A stretch of DNA of 64,000 bases from Sulfuritalea sp. (GTDB lineage Bacteria; Pseudomonadota; Gammaproteobacteria; Burkholderiales; Rhodocyclaceae): contig NZ_JAFLDR010000002.1 in assembly GCF_017302275.1 (NCBI RefSeq), forward strand, positions 124,001 to 188,000, read 5' to 3'. The number at the start of each line of letters is the position of its first letter. Within the stretch, counting starts at the first letter, position 1. A program made the position numbers and the translations under genes. Positions 40,223 to 49,636 of the stretch are shown here, one piece after another. The notes under the pieces were generated by a model. The model ran no database searches, was not told the DNA's origin, and worked only from the letters and a program-made list of their open reading frames with translations.

Positions 40223-41386
40223 ATGCGCCGCCTTTGGCTGATTTTTGCCCAGACCGTGACGATCTGCGTCGCGGTCCTGTTCGTCGTCAAGACACTCAAG
40301 CCGGAATGGCTCGCGCAATTGCCGGGCGGCAATACAAGCCTGTCGGAAGTCGCGACGGTGCTCGAAGCAGTCCCCCGCGCCGAGGCGCATCGGCCCGCGT
40401 CCTACGCCGATGCGGCAAAACGCGCCATTCCCGCCGTCGTGCATATTTTTACCAGCCAGGAGGTGGCGGGGGCGCGCCACCCCTTCATCAACGACCCGAT
40501 ATTCCGACATTTTTTCGGCGATCGATTCGGCGAACAGTCGCAGCGGCGCTCTGGCCTTGGTAGCGGCGTCGTGGTTTCGCCTGAAGGCTACATCCTGACC
40601 AATTTCCATGTCATCGAAGGCGCTGACGAAATCGAAGTTGCCCACAATGACGGGCGCAAGTACAAGGCGCGCGTGGTGGGATCCGATCCGGAATCCGACC
40701 TCGCGGTGCTGCGCATCCCGGCCGATCACAAGCTGCCGGTGATCGCCTTCGGCAGCAGCGACAACCTGCGCGTCGGCGATGTGGTGTTGGCGATTGGCAA
40801 TCCCTTCGGCGTCGGGCAGACCGTCACCTCGGGTATCGTCTCGGCGCTGGGTCGCTCCCATCTGGGTATCAACACCTTCGAGAACTTCATCCAGACCGAT
40901 GCAGCGATCAATCCGGGCAATTCCGGCGGCGCGCTGGTTGATGCCAACGGGCACCTGGTGGGCATCAACACCGCCATCTACTCGCAAAGCGGCGGATCGA
41001 TGGGCATCGGCTTCGCGATTCCCGTTTCACTGGCAAAAAGCGTCATGGAACAGATCGTCAGAACCGGCAGCGTCACCCGAGGCTGGGTCGGCATCGAAGT
41101 GCAGGAGATCACCCCCGAACTGGCCGAATCCTTCAAACTGTCCGGCACCGACGGCGCGCTGATCGCCGGTGTCATGCGCGGCAGTCCGGCCGACAAGTCC
41201 GGCATCAAGCCCGGCGACGTGCTGGTTCAGGTCACCGGCAAGCCGGTAAAGGACGCCCAGGCGGTGCTGGAACTGATTGCCGCGTTGCAACCCGGAAGTA
41301 AGGCGCGCTTCGGCCTGAAGCGCGAGGGCCGTGACGTCGCTGTCGATGTAACGATCGGGAAGCGCCCGCGACCGCCGAAGGAGTGA
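40223..41386 (+). CDS. Periplasmic trypsin-like serine protease with PDZ domain (DegQ/DegS-like)
   Basis: The 387-residue S1C protease has an N-terminal signal anchor (LIFAQTVTICVAVLFVV), protease domain (about 60-270) and one PDZ domain (about 290-380). The catalytic triad is complete: His in LTNFHVIEG, Asp in ESDLAVLRI, Ser in NPGNSGGALVD. A single PDZ and a membrane anchor make it DegS-like in shape. It takes part in envelope quality control. It converges on the kor operon, whereas in most relatives the next gene would be tatC. Confidence 0.93.
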   Translation: MRRLWLIFAQTVTICVAVLFVVKTLKPEWLAQLPGGNTSLSEVATVLEAVPRAEAHRPASYADAAKRAIPAVVHIFTSQEVAGARHPFINDPIFRHFFGDRFGEQSQRRSGLGSGVVVSPEGYILTNFHVIEGADEIEVAHNDGRKYKARVVGSDPESDLAVLRIPADHKLPVIAFGSSDNLRVGDVVLAIGNPFGVGQTVTSGIVSALGRSHLGINTFENFIQTDAAINPGNSGGALVDANGHLVGINTAIYSQSGGSMGIGFAIPVSLAKSVMEQIVRTGSVTRGWVGIEVQEITPELAESFKLSGTDGALIAGVMRGSPADKSGIKPGDVLVQVTGKPVKDAQAVLELIAALQPGSKARFGLKREGRDVAVDVTIGKRPRPPKE

Positions 41387-41401
41387 AGCTCGTACGGCTG
41401 G

Positions 41402-42457
41402 CTAGCGCAGGGAGGCGTTGAGCGCGTCGAGCGCCTTGCTGCCGGGGCAGAGATAGGCGTCGCCAAGCTGGTTGAGCGGCTTCTCCACCGTATTCAGGTG
41501 GCGATGCATATCCTCGGCGCTGCTGTCGACGTAGATCAGGCCGGTGACGATTTCGCCCAGCGTCTGCCGCTCCTGCAGGTAGTTCATCGCGGCGACGCGG
41601 TCGGCCGGGTCGTAATCGACGGCCACCTTGCGCAACAGCAGGACCGAACCGTCGTGCTGCACCACGCGTCGAAGCGAGCCCGGGTTATAGCTGGTCTCGA
41701 TCTTGTCGCGCGGAAGAATCACGTCGAGCCGATTCACCGCCTCGTTGTGCTCGCGCACGTAGTCGTAGCTCTTGGTCGACCCGGCGTGGTTGTTGAACGT
41801 GACGCAGGGACTGATGACATCGATGAAGGCCGGGCCGCGATGGCGCAGCGCTCCCTTGATCAGCGGCACCAGTTGCTCCTTGTCCCCGGAAAAGCTGCGC
41901 GCGACGAAGGTCGCGCCGAGCTGCAGCGACAGTGCCACGAGGTCGATCGGCGTGTCGCTGTTGACCACGCCACGCTTGTTCTTCGAGCCCTTGTCGGCGG
42001 TGGCCGAGAACTGGCCCTTGGTCAGGCCATAGACCCCATTGTTCTCGCAGATGTAGGCCATATTCACGCCGCGGCGCATGGCGTGGGCGAACTGGGCGAT
42101 GCCGATCGAGGCGGAGTCGCCATCACCGGAGACGCCGAGGTAGATCAGGTCGCGGTTGGCCAGCGCGGCGCCGGTCAGCACCGACGGCATGCGACCGTGG
42201 GTGGTGTTGAATCCGTGCGAGGCACCGAGGAAATAGTCGGGCGTCTTCGACGAGCAGCCGATGCCGGAGAGCTTGGCCACCTTGTGTGGCTCGATGTCGA
42301 GGTCGAAGCAGGCCTGCACCACGGCCGCGGAGATCGAGTCGTGGCCACAGCCGGCGCACAGGGTCGAGATTGCACCCTCGTAGTCGCGTCGGGTGTAGCC
42401 GACGGCGTTGCGTGGCGCATCGGCGCGCAGCAGTTTGGGTTTGGCGAGATAGGTCAT
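41402..42457 (-). CDS. korB: 2-oxoacid:acceptor oxidoreductase, beta (TPP) subunit
   Basis: The 351-residue thiamine-diphosphate subunit has CAGCGHDSISAAV at the N-terminus and LSGIGCSSKTPDY, which may bind a 4Fe-4S cluster. The TPP/Mg motif is GVSGDGDSASIG, followed by ENNGVYGLTKGQFSAT. With KorA it oxidatively decarboxylates a 2-oxoacid to the acyl-CoA and reduces low-potential carriers. It overlaps korA by 4 bp and ends the three-gene operon. Substrate could be 2-oxoglutarate or an aryl-oxoacid. Confidence 0.9.
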   Translation of the reverse strand: MTYLAKPKLLRADAPRNAVGYTRRDYEGAISTLCAGCGHDSISAAVVQACFDLDIEPHKVAKLSGIGCSSKTPDYFLGASHGFNTTHGRMPSVLTGAALANRDLIYLGVSGDGDSASIGIAQFAHAMRRGVNMAYICENNGVYGLTKGQFSATADKGSKNKRGVVNSDTPIDLVALSLQLGATFVARSFSGDKEQLVPLIKGALRHRGPAFIDVISPCVTFNNHAGSTKSYDYVREHNEAVNRLDVILPRDKIETSYNPGSLRRVVQHDGSVLLLRKVAVDYDPADRVAAMNYLQERQTLGEIVTGLIYVDSSAEDMHRHLNTVEKPLNQLGDAYLCPGSKALDALNASLR

Positions 42458-44304
42458 GAGGCCACCTGTTTGCGAAGGGGGGTCACCTTGTGCTCGGAGA
42501 GCGCATCGGCGATCCTGCCGGAAATGAAGCGGGCGGTGATCGGCGTGCCGTCGTAGTGCAGGACGCGGATCAGCTTCTTCGGATCGATTTCGCCTTCGGT
42601 CAGCAGCAGCATCCGCAACTGGCCGCTTTCGTTCTGCTCGATGACGAACACCACCTCGTGCTGGTCGATGAAGTCGATCACCTCGTCGGCGAACGGGAAG
42701 CCGCGCACGCGCAGGGTATCGACGTGGACGTCCTGCGCTTCGAGCAAGGTGGAGGCCTCGGCCATGGCCGGGCTGGTCGAACCGTAGTAGATCGCGCCGA
42801 AACGGGTGGGCTGCGATGCCGGCTTGATTACCGGAGCCGGCACCAGCTTCTTCGCCGTCTCCAGCTTGTGCCGCAGGCGCTCCATGTTATAGACATAGTC
42901 CGTGCCGGCCTCGCTGTACTTGGCGTAGGCGTTGCGCGTGGTGCCCCGGCTGAAGAAGGCGCCCTTGGTCGGGTGGGTGCCGGGAATCGTGCGCCAGGGG
43001 ATGCCGTCGCCATCGACGTCGAGGTAGCGGCCGAAGTTCCTTCCGGCATCCAGCATTTCTGCCGTCATCACCTTGCCGCGATCGTAGCGCCGGCTGTCAT
43101 CCCAGTCGAAGGGATGGCACAACCTGTCGTTCATGCCGATGTCGAGGTCGAGCAGGACGAACACCGGGGTCTGCAGCCGGTCGGCAAGGTCGAAGGCCTG
43201 GGCGCCGAGCGTGAAGCACTCGTAGGGATCCTCGGGAAACAGCAGCACATGCTTGGTATCGCCGTGCGAGGCGTAGGCGCAGGAGATCAGGTCGGACTGT
43301 TGCGTTCGCGTCGGCATGCCGGTAGAGGGACCGCCACGCTGGACATTGAAGACCACGACCGGCACTTCGGCGAAATAGGCGAGGCCAAAGAATTCCTGCA
43401 TCAGCGATATGCCGGGGCCGGATGTCGCCGTAAATGCCCGCGCGCCGTTCCAGGCGGCGCCGATCACCATGCCGATCGAGGCCAATTCATCCTCGGCCTG
43501 GACGATGGCGTAGCGCGCCATGCCGTTGTCGGGGTCGGTGCGGTATTTGCGGCAATAACTGCTGAAGGCTTCGATCACCGAAGTCGACGGCGTGATCGGG
43601 TACCAGCCGGCCACCGTGGCGCCGCCATACACGGCACCGAGGCCACAGGCATTGTTGCCGTTGATGAAAATCTTGTCGCCGACGCCATCGGCACGCTCGA
43701 CGCGCAGGCCGATCGGACACGGCAGATTGGCCCTGGCGTGGTCGTAGCCCAGCTTCAGGGCATTGACGTTGGCGCCGATCAGCTTGTCCTTGCCGCGATA
43801 CTGGTCGGCGATCAGCTTTTCGACGACGCTGAAATCGATGCCGAGCAGGGCCGTCAGCGCGCCGACGTACATGATGTTCTTGAACAGCTGCCGCTGCCGC
43901 GCATCCGTGTATTCGCGGTTGCAGATTTCGGTGAGGGGGATGCCCAGCACCGTGATGTCCTCGCGGAAGCGCGAACGTGGCTGCGCCTTGGTCGAGTCGT
44001 AGAACAGATAGCCGCCGGGTTCGATCTCGGCGACATCGCGGTCCCAGGTCTGCGGGTTCATCGCCACCATCAGGTCGCAGCCGCCACGGCGGCCGAGCCA
44101 GCCGGCCGCCGAGACACGCATCTCGTACCAGGTCGGCATGCCCTGGATGTTGGAGGGGAAGATGTTGCGCGGCGCCACCGGCACGCCCATGCGCATGATG
44201 GCACGGGCGAACAGCTCGTTGGCCGAAGCCGAACCCGAGCCGTTGACGTTGGCGAACTTGATGACGAAATCGTTGCTGCTCTGAATTGGTTTCATGGCGC
44301 TCAT
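42454..44304 (-). CDS. korA: 2-oxoacid:acceptor oxidoreductase, fused gamma-alpha subunit
   Basis: The 616-residue fused subunit has an N-terminal gamma domain (about 10-190, VNGSGSASANELFARAIMRMG) and an alpha/pyrimidine-binding domain (about 215-610). The latter shows GWYPITPSTSVIEAF, AEDELASIGMVIGAAWNGAR, TSGPGISLMQEFFG, and QRGGPSTGMPTRTQQSDL with the conserved substrate-binding Thr/Arg. Overlaps of 4 bp on both sides couple it to korC and korB. The Azoarcus evansii 2-oxoglutarate:NADP+ enzyme has the same organisation. Confidence 0.92.
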   Translation of the reverse strand: MSAMKPIQSSNDFVIKFANVNGSGSASANELFARAIMRMGVPVAPRNIFPSNIQGMPTWYEMRVSAAGWLGRRGGCDLMVAMNPQTWDRDVAEIEPGGYLFYDSTKAQPRSRFREDITVLGIPLTEICNREYTDARQRQLFKNIMYVGALTALLGIDFSVVEKLIADQYRGKDKLIGANVNALKLGYDHARANLPCPIGLRVERADGVGDKIFINGNNACGLGAVYGGATVAGWYPITPSTSVIEAFSSYCRKYRTDPDNGMARYAIVQAEDELASIGMVIGAAWNGARAFTATSGPGISLMQEFFGLAYFAEVPVVVFNVQRGGPSTGMPTRTQQSDLISCAYASHGDTKHVLLFPEDPYECFTLGAQAFDLADRLQTPVFVLLDLDIGMNDRLCHPFDWDDSRRYDRGKVMTAEMLDAGRNFGRYLDVDGDGIPWRTIPGTHPTKGAFFSRGTTRNAYAKYSEAGTDYVYNMERLRHKLETAKKLVPAPVIKPASQPTRFGAIYYGSTSPAMAEASTLLEAQDVHVDTLRVRGFPFADEVIDFIDQHEVVFVIEQNESGQLRMLLLTEGEIDPKKLIRVLHYDGTPITARFISGRIADALSEHKVTPLRKQVAS

Positions 44305-46085
44305 GTCCTTTTCGCTTCCGTCCCTGCTTCAGCGCATTGCATGAAGAACTTCTGCATGTCCCAGGCGCCGGTGGGGCAGCGTTCGGCGCACATGCCGCAG
44401 TGCAGGCAAATATTCTCGTCCTTGACCATGACCCGCCCGGTCTTCAGTGTGTCCGAGACGTAGAGGGCCTGCTCACGATTCCGTGCCGGCGCCTTGAGCC
44501 GGTCGCGCAAGTCGTCCTCCTCGCCATTGCGGGTGAAGGTGATGCATTCCGTCGGGCAGATATCGACGCAGGCGTCGCATTCGATGCAGGTCTTGACGGT
44601 GAACACCGTCTCGATGTCGCAATTGAGGCAGCGCTCCGCCTCGGCGCAGGCCATGAAGGGGTCGAAGCCCATTTCGAGTTCGAGCTTGATGTCCTTGAGG
44701 GTCTTTGCCAGCGCCTTGACCGGCACCTTCTTGCGCTCTTCCTCCGAGACCTGGTTGTCGTAGCTCCACTCGTGGATGCCCATTTTCTGGCTGACCAGGT
44801 TGAACTCGGGCGGCGGCCGGTCGTCGAGCTTCTTGCCGCGGCAGAACAGGTCGATCGAGATCGCCGCCTCGTGGCCCTGGGCCGCGGCGGTGATGATGTT
44901 CTTTGGCCCCAGCGCCGCATCGCCGCCGAAGAACACCCTGGGCAGGGTCGACTGCAGGGTCTTCTCGTTCAGCACCGGCAAACCCCACTTGTCGAACTCG
45001 AGGCCGATGTCCTTTTCGATCCAGGGGAAGGCGTTCTCCTGGCCGATCGCCACCAGAACTTCGTCGCATTCGTGGAATTCGTCGGGCTCGCCGGTCGGGA
45101 TCAGGCTGCGCCGACCCTTGGCATCGTATTCGGCGCGCACGATCTCGAACAGCACGCCGCTGAGCTTGCCGTTGTCATGACGGAATTCCTTGGGCACGCG
45201 CATGTTGAGAATGGGGATGCCTTCGTGGATGGCCTCCTCCTTCTCCCAAGGCGAGGCCTTCATTTCCTCGAAGCCGCTGCGCACAATGACCTTGACGTCG
45301 TCACCGCCCATCCGACGCGCCGAGCGGCAGCAGTCCATCGCGGTGTTGCCGCCGCCCAGGACGATGACGCGCTTCGCAATCTTTGTGGTGTGGCCGAAGG
45401 CCACATTGGCCAGCCAGTCGATGCCGATGTGAATGTGCTTGGCGGCTTCCTGGCGGCCCGGGATCGGCGCATCGCGCCCCTTTGGCGCGCCGGTGCCGAC
45501 GAAGACCGCGTCCCAGTCGCCGGCCAGCAGTTCCTTGAGGCTGCCGACCCACTGGTTGTAGCGCGTTTCGACACCGAGGCCGGTGATGTAGCCGCACTCC
45601 TCGTCGATGACCTCGTCGGGCAGGCGGAACTTCGGAATCTGGCTGCGCATCATGCCGCCCGGGGCTGCGCCGTTGTCGAATACCGTAATCTGGTAACCGA
45701 GCACTGCCAGGTCGCGCGCCACGGTCAACGAAGCTGGACCGGCACCGACGCAGGCGATGCGCTTGCCGTTGCTATTTGCCGGCAGCGGCAGGCGGCCGGT
45801 GATGTCTTCCTTGAGGTCAGCCGCTACGCGCTTCAAGCGGCAGATCGCGACCGGTTCCTTGTCGACGCGTCCGCGCCTGCAGGCGGGTTCGCAGGGGCGG
45901 TCGCATACACGACCCAGAACTCCCGGAAAAACGTTCGAACGCCAATTGATCATGTAGGCATCCGAATAACGACCTGCGGCTATGAGGCGGATGTACTCCG
46001 GAACGGGGGTGTGGGCCGGACAGGCCCACTGGCAATCCACGACTTTGTGAAAATAGTCGTGGCCGCCGATGTTCGTCGGTTTCAC
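44301..46085 (-). CDS. korC: FAD/NAD(P)-ferredoxin subunit of the 2-oxoacid oxidoreductase complex
   Basis: The 594-residue GltD-like flavoprotein has N-terminal Cys motifs (CQWACPAHT, CDRPCEPACRRG) for Fe-S clusters. FAD-binding VGAGPASLTVARDL (about 117) and NAD(P)-binding VLGGGNTAMDC follow, and then a C-terminal 2[4Fe-4S] ferredoxin domain (CIECDACVDICPTE, CLHCGMCAERCPTG). It links NAD(P)H to KorAB and ferredoxin. In Azoarcus evansii the matching subunit lets 2-oxoglutarate oxidation supply reduced ferredoxin for benzoyl-CoA reductase. No bcr genes lie in this window. Confidence 0.9.
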   Translation of the reverse strand: MKPTNIGGHDYFHKVVDCQWACPAHTPVPEYIRLIAAGRYSDAYMINWRSNVFPGVLGRVCDRPCEPACRRGRVDKEPVAICRLKRVAADLKEDITGRLPLPANSNGKRIACVGAGPASLTVARDLAVLGYQITVFDNGAAPGGMMRSQIPKFRLPDEVIDEECGYITGLGVETRYNQWVGSLKELLAGDWDAVFVGTGAPKGRDAPIPGRQEAAKHIHIGIDWLANVAFGHTTKIAKRVIVLGGGNTAMDCCRSARRMGGDDVKVIVRSGFEEMKASPWEKEEAIHEGIPILNMRVPKEFRHDNGKLSGVLFEIVRAEYDAKGRRSLIPTGEPDEFHECDEVLVAIGQENAFPWIEKDIGLEFDKWGLPVLNEKTLQSTLPRVFFGGDAALGPKNIITAAAQGHEAAISIDLFCRGKKLDDRPPPEFNLVSQKMGIHEWSYDNQVSEEERKKVPVKALAKTLKDIKLELEMGFDPFMACAEAERCLNCDIETVFTVKTCIECDACVDICPTECITFTRNGEEDDLRDRLKAPARNREQALYVSDTLKTGRVMVKDENICLHCGMCAERCPTGAWDMQKFFMQCAEAGTEAKRT

Positions 46086-46309
46086 GGGCGCACGGTCTCC
46101 AATGGCGGGGTAAGGCGACGGGGTCGTCGGAAGATATAGGGAGATAAAAAAAATCGCCGACGGTACGTCGGGTGCACTCTAGCATTCTCAGGGCTAAAGA
46201 GAAATCGCTGCGCCGCCGCATCCAAAAAAACACCGCCGAGCCCTACCCTCGCAAGCAAGAAATCGTTTAGTCTTTACCCCTCCTGTAACGTCTGGCAGTT
46301 TTTTTCATC

Positions 46310-47029
46310 ATGGCACTGCGCGCACTTATTTTCGACGTCGACGGTACCCTGGCCAATACCGAACGCGACGGTCATCGCCCTGCGTTCAATGCGGCCTTCG
46401 CCGAAGTCGGGTTGCCGTGGCACTGGGACGAAGCCTTTTACGGCACCCTCCTGGATGTTGCCGGCGGACTGGAAAGAATCCGCCACTTTGCCCGCCAGCA
46501 TGATCCGGCAACCTGCGCCCGCCCGGACTTCGAAGAATTGCTGCAGCGCATCCACGACATCAAGACGCGAAACTACCAACGCCTGCTCGCGGCGGGAGCC
46601 ATCCCGTTGCGTGCCGACATCGGGCAACTCATTTGCGACGCGCGCACAGAAGGCGTGCGCCTGGCGATCGCTTCCAGTTCGAAACTGGGAAACGTGGTGG
46701 GGCTGTTGCGGGCCAATCTCGGACCGAATGCCGACACGTGGTTCGACGCGATCGCGTCCGGCAGCGTAGCGGCGGCCAAGAAGCCTTCGCCGGACATCTA
46801 TCTGTGGACCCTGAAACAGCTCAATCTCCCGCCGCGCGATTGCCTCGCCGTCGAAGACTCGGCCCATGGCTTGGCAGCGACACTGGCGGCGGGAATCCCG
46901 ACGGTGATTACCATGAGCGACTACACCATCAACGAGAATTTCGACGGAGCGCGCATGGTCCTCCATGCAACTGAACAGATTACGCTGGACAAGCTGAGGC
47001 TGTGGCATGCAACCGCCAGCACGTCCTGA
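46310..47029 (+). CDS. HAD-family sugar-phosphate phosphatase, CbbY-like
   Basis: The 239-residue HAD hydrolase has nucleophile motif FDVDGTLANTERDGHRPAFN, motif II ASSSK, motif III Lys in AKKPSPDIY and motif IV VEDSAHGL. The N-terminal block is diagnostic of CbbY/Gph-like phosphatases that act on pentulose bisphosphates or phosphoglycolate. No Calvin-cycle genes are nearby. It is divergent from korC; the 224-bp gap (46086-46309) has AT-rich runs but no promoter I would defend. Confidence 0.88.
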   Translation: MALRALIFDVDGTLANTERDGHRPAFNAAFAEVGLPWHWDEAFYGTLLDVAGGLERIRHFARQHDPATCARPDFEELLQRIHDIKTRNYQRLLAAGAIPLRADIGQLICDARTEGVRLAIASSSKLGNVVGLLRANLGPNADTWFDAIASGSVAAAKKPSPDIYLWTLKQLNLPPRDCLAVEDSAHGLAATLAAGIPTVITMSDYTINENFDGARMVLHATEQITLDKLRLWHATASTS

Positions 47030-47108
47030 GCTTCAATCGTCGCTTCGCTTGCCCCCTGGGCCCGTCGAAGCCAGAATTCAACCCTATTCCTGACACCGAG
47101 CTAGACGC

Positions 47109-48305
47109 ATGGAACTTCGAGAAGTAGCTGTCGACCAGTTAACCTTTGGGGTGTACGTCTCCAAGCTGGATCGGCCATGGACAGAGACGCCATTCGTGTT
47201 TCAGGGCTTCGTCCTGAAAAGCGACAAGCAGCTCGATGTCCTCAAGAAATACTGCAAGCATGTTTTCATTGACCCGGAAAAGGAAGAGCGACAGGTTGTC
47301 GGCCGGGTGACCGCCGAGGATCTGGCAAAGGTCCGCGGCACGACGGTTTACAAGGAGATCGCCAGCGTCGAGGCGGAAATGCCCAAGGCGGAAAACGCCT
47401 TTGCCAAGACCACCGTCGTCGTCGCCGAGCTGTCGAAAGCCGTAGAGATCGGTAGTTCGATCGATAGCGCGCGCTCGCACGAAGCCGCCGCGCAGATTAC
47501 CGAGAGCGTGGTACGCAATCCGGATGCCATGGCACTGCTCATCAAACTGCAGGAGAAAAGTGGCGAAACCCTGAGTCGCGCGGTCGGAATTTCGGTAATG
47601 ATGACCATTTTCGGACGCTTCCTCCAATTGCCGCAGGATCGCATCCTGATGCTGGGCATGCTCGGGTTGCTGCAGGATGTCGGCAAGCTGAAGCTGCCCA
47701 CCCAACTCGCCACCAGCGGGCCGGCCAACGAGGCCGAGACCGAGCTGTATCGGACCCACGTCAATCACTCGGTTCGCATCCTCAGCGATACCGCCGGCCT
47801 GCCGCCGGAGCTCCCCGGCCTGGCCTCGTTGCACCACGAGCGCTTCGACGGCACCGGCTATCCGCGCGGATTGCGTGGCGACGCGATCGCCTTGCCCGGG
47901 CTGATCGCCGGCATTGTCGATACCTTCGACACGCTGACCGCACCCAAGCCGTTCGGCGAAAACATGTCCCCGGCAAACGCGCTCAGTCTCATTTACAAGG
48001 AACGTGGAAGGCAGTTCCATCCAGCGTTGGTCGAACAGTTCATCCAGTGCATCGGCGTATACCCTGTCGGTGGGGTGGTCGAACTCAACAGCGGCGAAGT
48101 CGCGATCGTGGTCGCCCAGAACATGGTGCGTCGCATGCAGCCGCGCATCATGGTGGTCAAGGATGCCAAGGGCAACCCGATGGTGCCTTACAAGATGCTC
48201 GACCTGATGAAGGAACCCAAGGTCCGCCCCGACGAACCGTACCGGATACTGCGCTCGCTCGAGTACAACTCGGTCAAGATCGATCCGCGCGAGCTGTTTC
48301 TGTGA
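47109..48305 (+). CDS. DUF3391-HD-GYP protein with degenerate active site
   Basis: The 398-residue protein has an N-terminal DUF3391 domain (about 1-60) and an HD-GYP domain (about 130-320). The HD pair reads LLQDVGK, so the catalytic His is replaced by Gln, and the first conserved His (HS/HC motif) is also absent. The GYP part is intact (HHERFDGTGYPRGL). It is therefore probably not an active c-di-GMP phosphodiesterase but may bind the nucleotide or partner proteins. It overlaps the next gene by 4 bp (GTGA). Confidence 0.88.
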   Translation: MELREVAVDQLTFGVYVSKLDRPWTETPFVFQGFVLKSDKQLDVLKKYCKHVFIDPEKEERQVVGRVTAEDLAKVRGTTVYKEIASVEAEMPKAENAFAKTTVVVAELSKAVEIGSSIDSARSHEAAAQITESVVRNPDAMALLIKLQEKSGETLSRAVGISVMMTIFGRFLQLPQDRILMLGMLGLLQDVGKLKLPTQLATSGPANEAETELYRTHVNHSVRILSDTAGLPPELPGLASLHHERFDGTGYPRGLRGDAIALPGLIAGIVDTFDTLTAPKPFGENMSPANALSLIYKERGRQFHPALVEQFIQCIGVYPVGGVVELNSGEVAIVVAQNMVRRMQPRIMVVKDAKGNPMVPYKMLDLMKEPKVRPDEPYRILRSLEYNSVKIDPRELFL

Positions 48306-49615
48306 GTGGTGCCGACTCCGAAGGATCGGCTGACGGATCGCGTGATCCATTCGCAGCGGAGCCAGTCGCTTTTCTCGAATACTTGCGCGGCAAGCTCGCG
48401 GCACGACAGGGCGATTCCGGCAACCTAGGCATCCTGATCGTCGACTGCGGACTCATCGGCCGGATCGATGCCGTTTGGGGTTATCACGTCGGCGATGCCG
48501 TTCGCAGTCGCGTCAGTTCTTTGCTCTGCGCAGAAGTGCTTCGCCCGGGCGATTTCGTCGGATCCATGGGGCGCGACGACTTCGCCTGCGTCCTGTCGAA
48601 GGTGGATGACCCGGCGGTAGCGGTACTTGCAGCAAGGAAAACCCTGCGTGTGCTGGGTGCCCCGTTCTGGATCGGCGAAGAGGAAATCTTTGCCAGTCCA
48701 GCCATCGGCATCGCCGTATTTCCAGAGCATGGCGACCAGGCGGAAGTGCTGTTGCAGCGGGCCAAGAGCGCCTGTGCTCTGGCCAGAACCTTGCCTGGGC
48801 TGGTCGCTGACTATGCTGAGGACCGAAACAATTCGGCCGAGTCGGAGCTGCTGCAGGAGAATCGCCTACGCACCGCGGTCTCGGAAAACGCGCTGGAACT
48901 GGTGTTTCAACCGCAGTACGACTTGCGCCTCGGACAAGTCATGGGTGCGGAAGCCTTGTTGCGCTGGCAAGACCCGGCCGCCGGCCTGATTTCGGCGGAA
49001 CAGGCTTTCGCCGCCGCCGACTCGGCGGGCATGGTGACCGGCCTGGTTTCATCCATCCTGAATCGCGCCCTGCGCAACGTATCCGAATTTCGCTACAGTG
49101 CCGGGCTCGACTTGCGCATCGGCGTCAGGCTTCCGGCCAGCGTGCTGTGCCACCCCGAGTTGCTGGATGTAGTGCAGCGTTCGCTCGGCACCTGGAGCCG
49201 GCGCCCGGGAACATTGATCCTCGGTATCGGCGATACCAAGGTGCTGCACAGCGATCCAGTCGCGCGGGAGACCCTGGGTCGATTGCGCGAACTGGGGGTG
49301 AAGCTCTCGATCGACGACCACGGCATGACCATGGAATCGTTGTTCCAACTCGCTGCGATGCCGTTCCAGGAGATCAAGCTCGACGTTTCGGCGGCGGGCG
49401 ACCTTGCGGTCACGCCGAAGTCCGACCGCATCCTCCAGTCGATCATAGAACTCGCACACCAGTTAAGGCTGGCGGTGGTCGCCGTCGGGGTCACCGACGA
49501 TGCGGCAGCGGCGCGGCTCAAGGAACTGCGCTGCGACTACATGCAGGCCGATTTCAAGGGTCCGGCGCTTGATCCGGTGCATTTCGTCGAACGCTTCGGC
49601 TTCAGCGAAGGCTGA
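48302..49615 (+). CDS. Degenerate GGDEF-EAL protein
   Basis: The 437-residue protein starts at GTG 48302 within the HD-GYP stop codon. The GGDEF motif is replaced by GRDDF (about 95-99). The EAL motif itself is present (GAEALLRW), but other catalytic positions have changed: the usual VN is VR, the DDFGTG loop is DDHGMT, and the AEGVE Glu is lost (AVGVT). It is likely a catalytically dead receptor or scaffold. Coupling to an equally degenerate HD-GYP gene is notable. Confidence 0.85.
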   Translation: MSGADSEGSADGSRDPFAAEPVAFLEYLRGKLAARQGDSGNLGILIVDCGLIGRIDAVWGYHVGDAVRSRVSSLLCAEVLRPGDFVGSMGRDDFACVLSKVDDPAVAVLAARKTLRVLGAPFWIGEEEIFASPAIGIAVFPEHGDQAEVLLQRAKSACALARTLPGLVADYAEDRNNSAESELLQENRLRTAVSENALELVFQPQYDLRLGQVMGAEALLRWQDPAAGLISAEQAFAAADSAGMVTGLVSSILNRALRNVSEFRYSAGLDLRIGVRLPASVLCHPELLDVVQRSLGTWSRRPGTLILGIGDTKVLHSDPVARETLGRLRELGVKLSIDDHGMTMESLFQLAAMPFQEIKLDVSAAGDLAVTPKSDRILQSIIELAHQLRLAVVAVGVTDDAAAARLKELRCDYMQADFKGPALDPVHFVERFGFSEG

Positions 49616-49636
49616 GGCCTCGGCGAGGGTTTCCCA

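Noticed and set aside
48302-48318. GTGGTGCCGACTCCG as another copy of the 17-bp motif
   Set aside because: Only the GCCGACT core matches.
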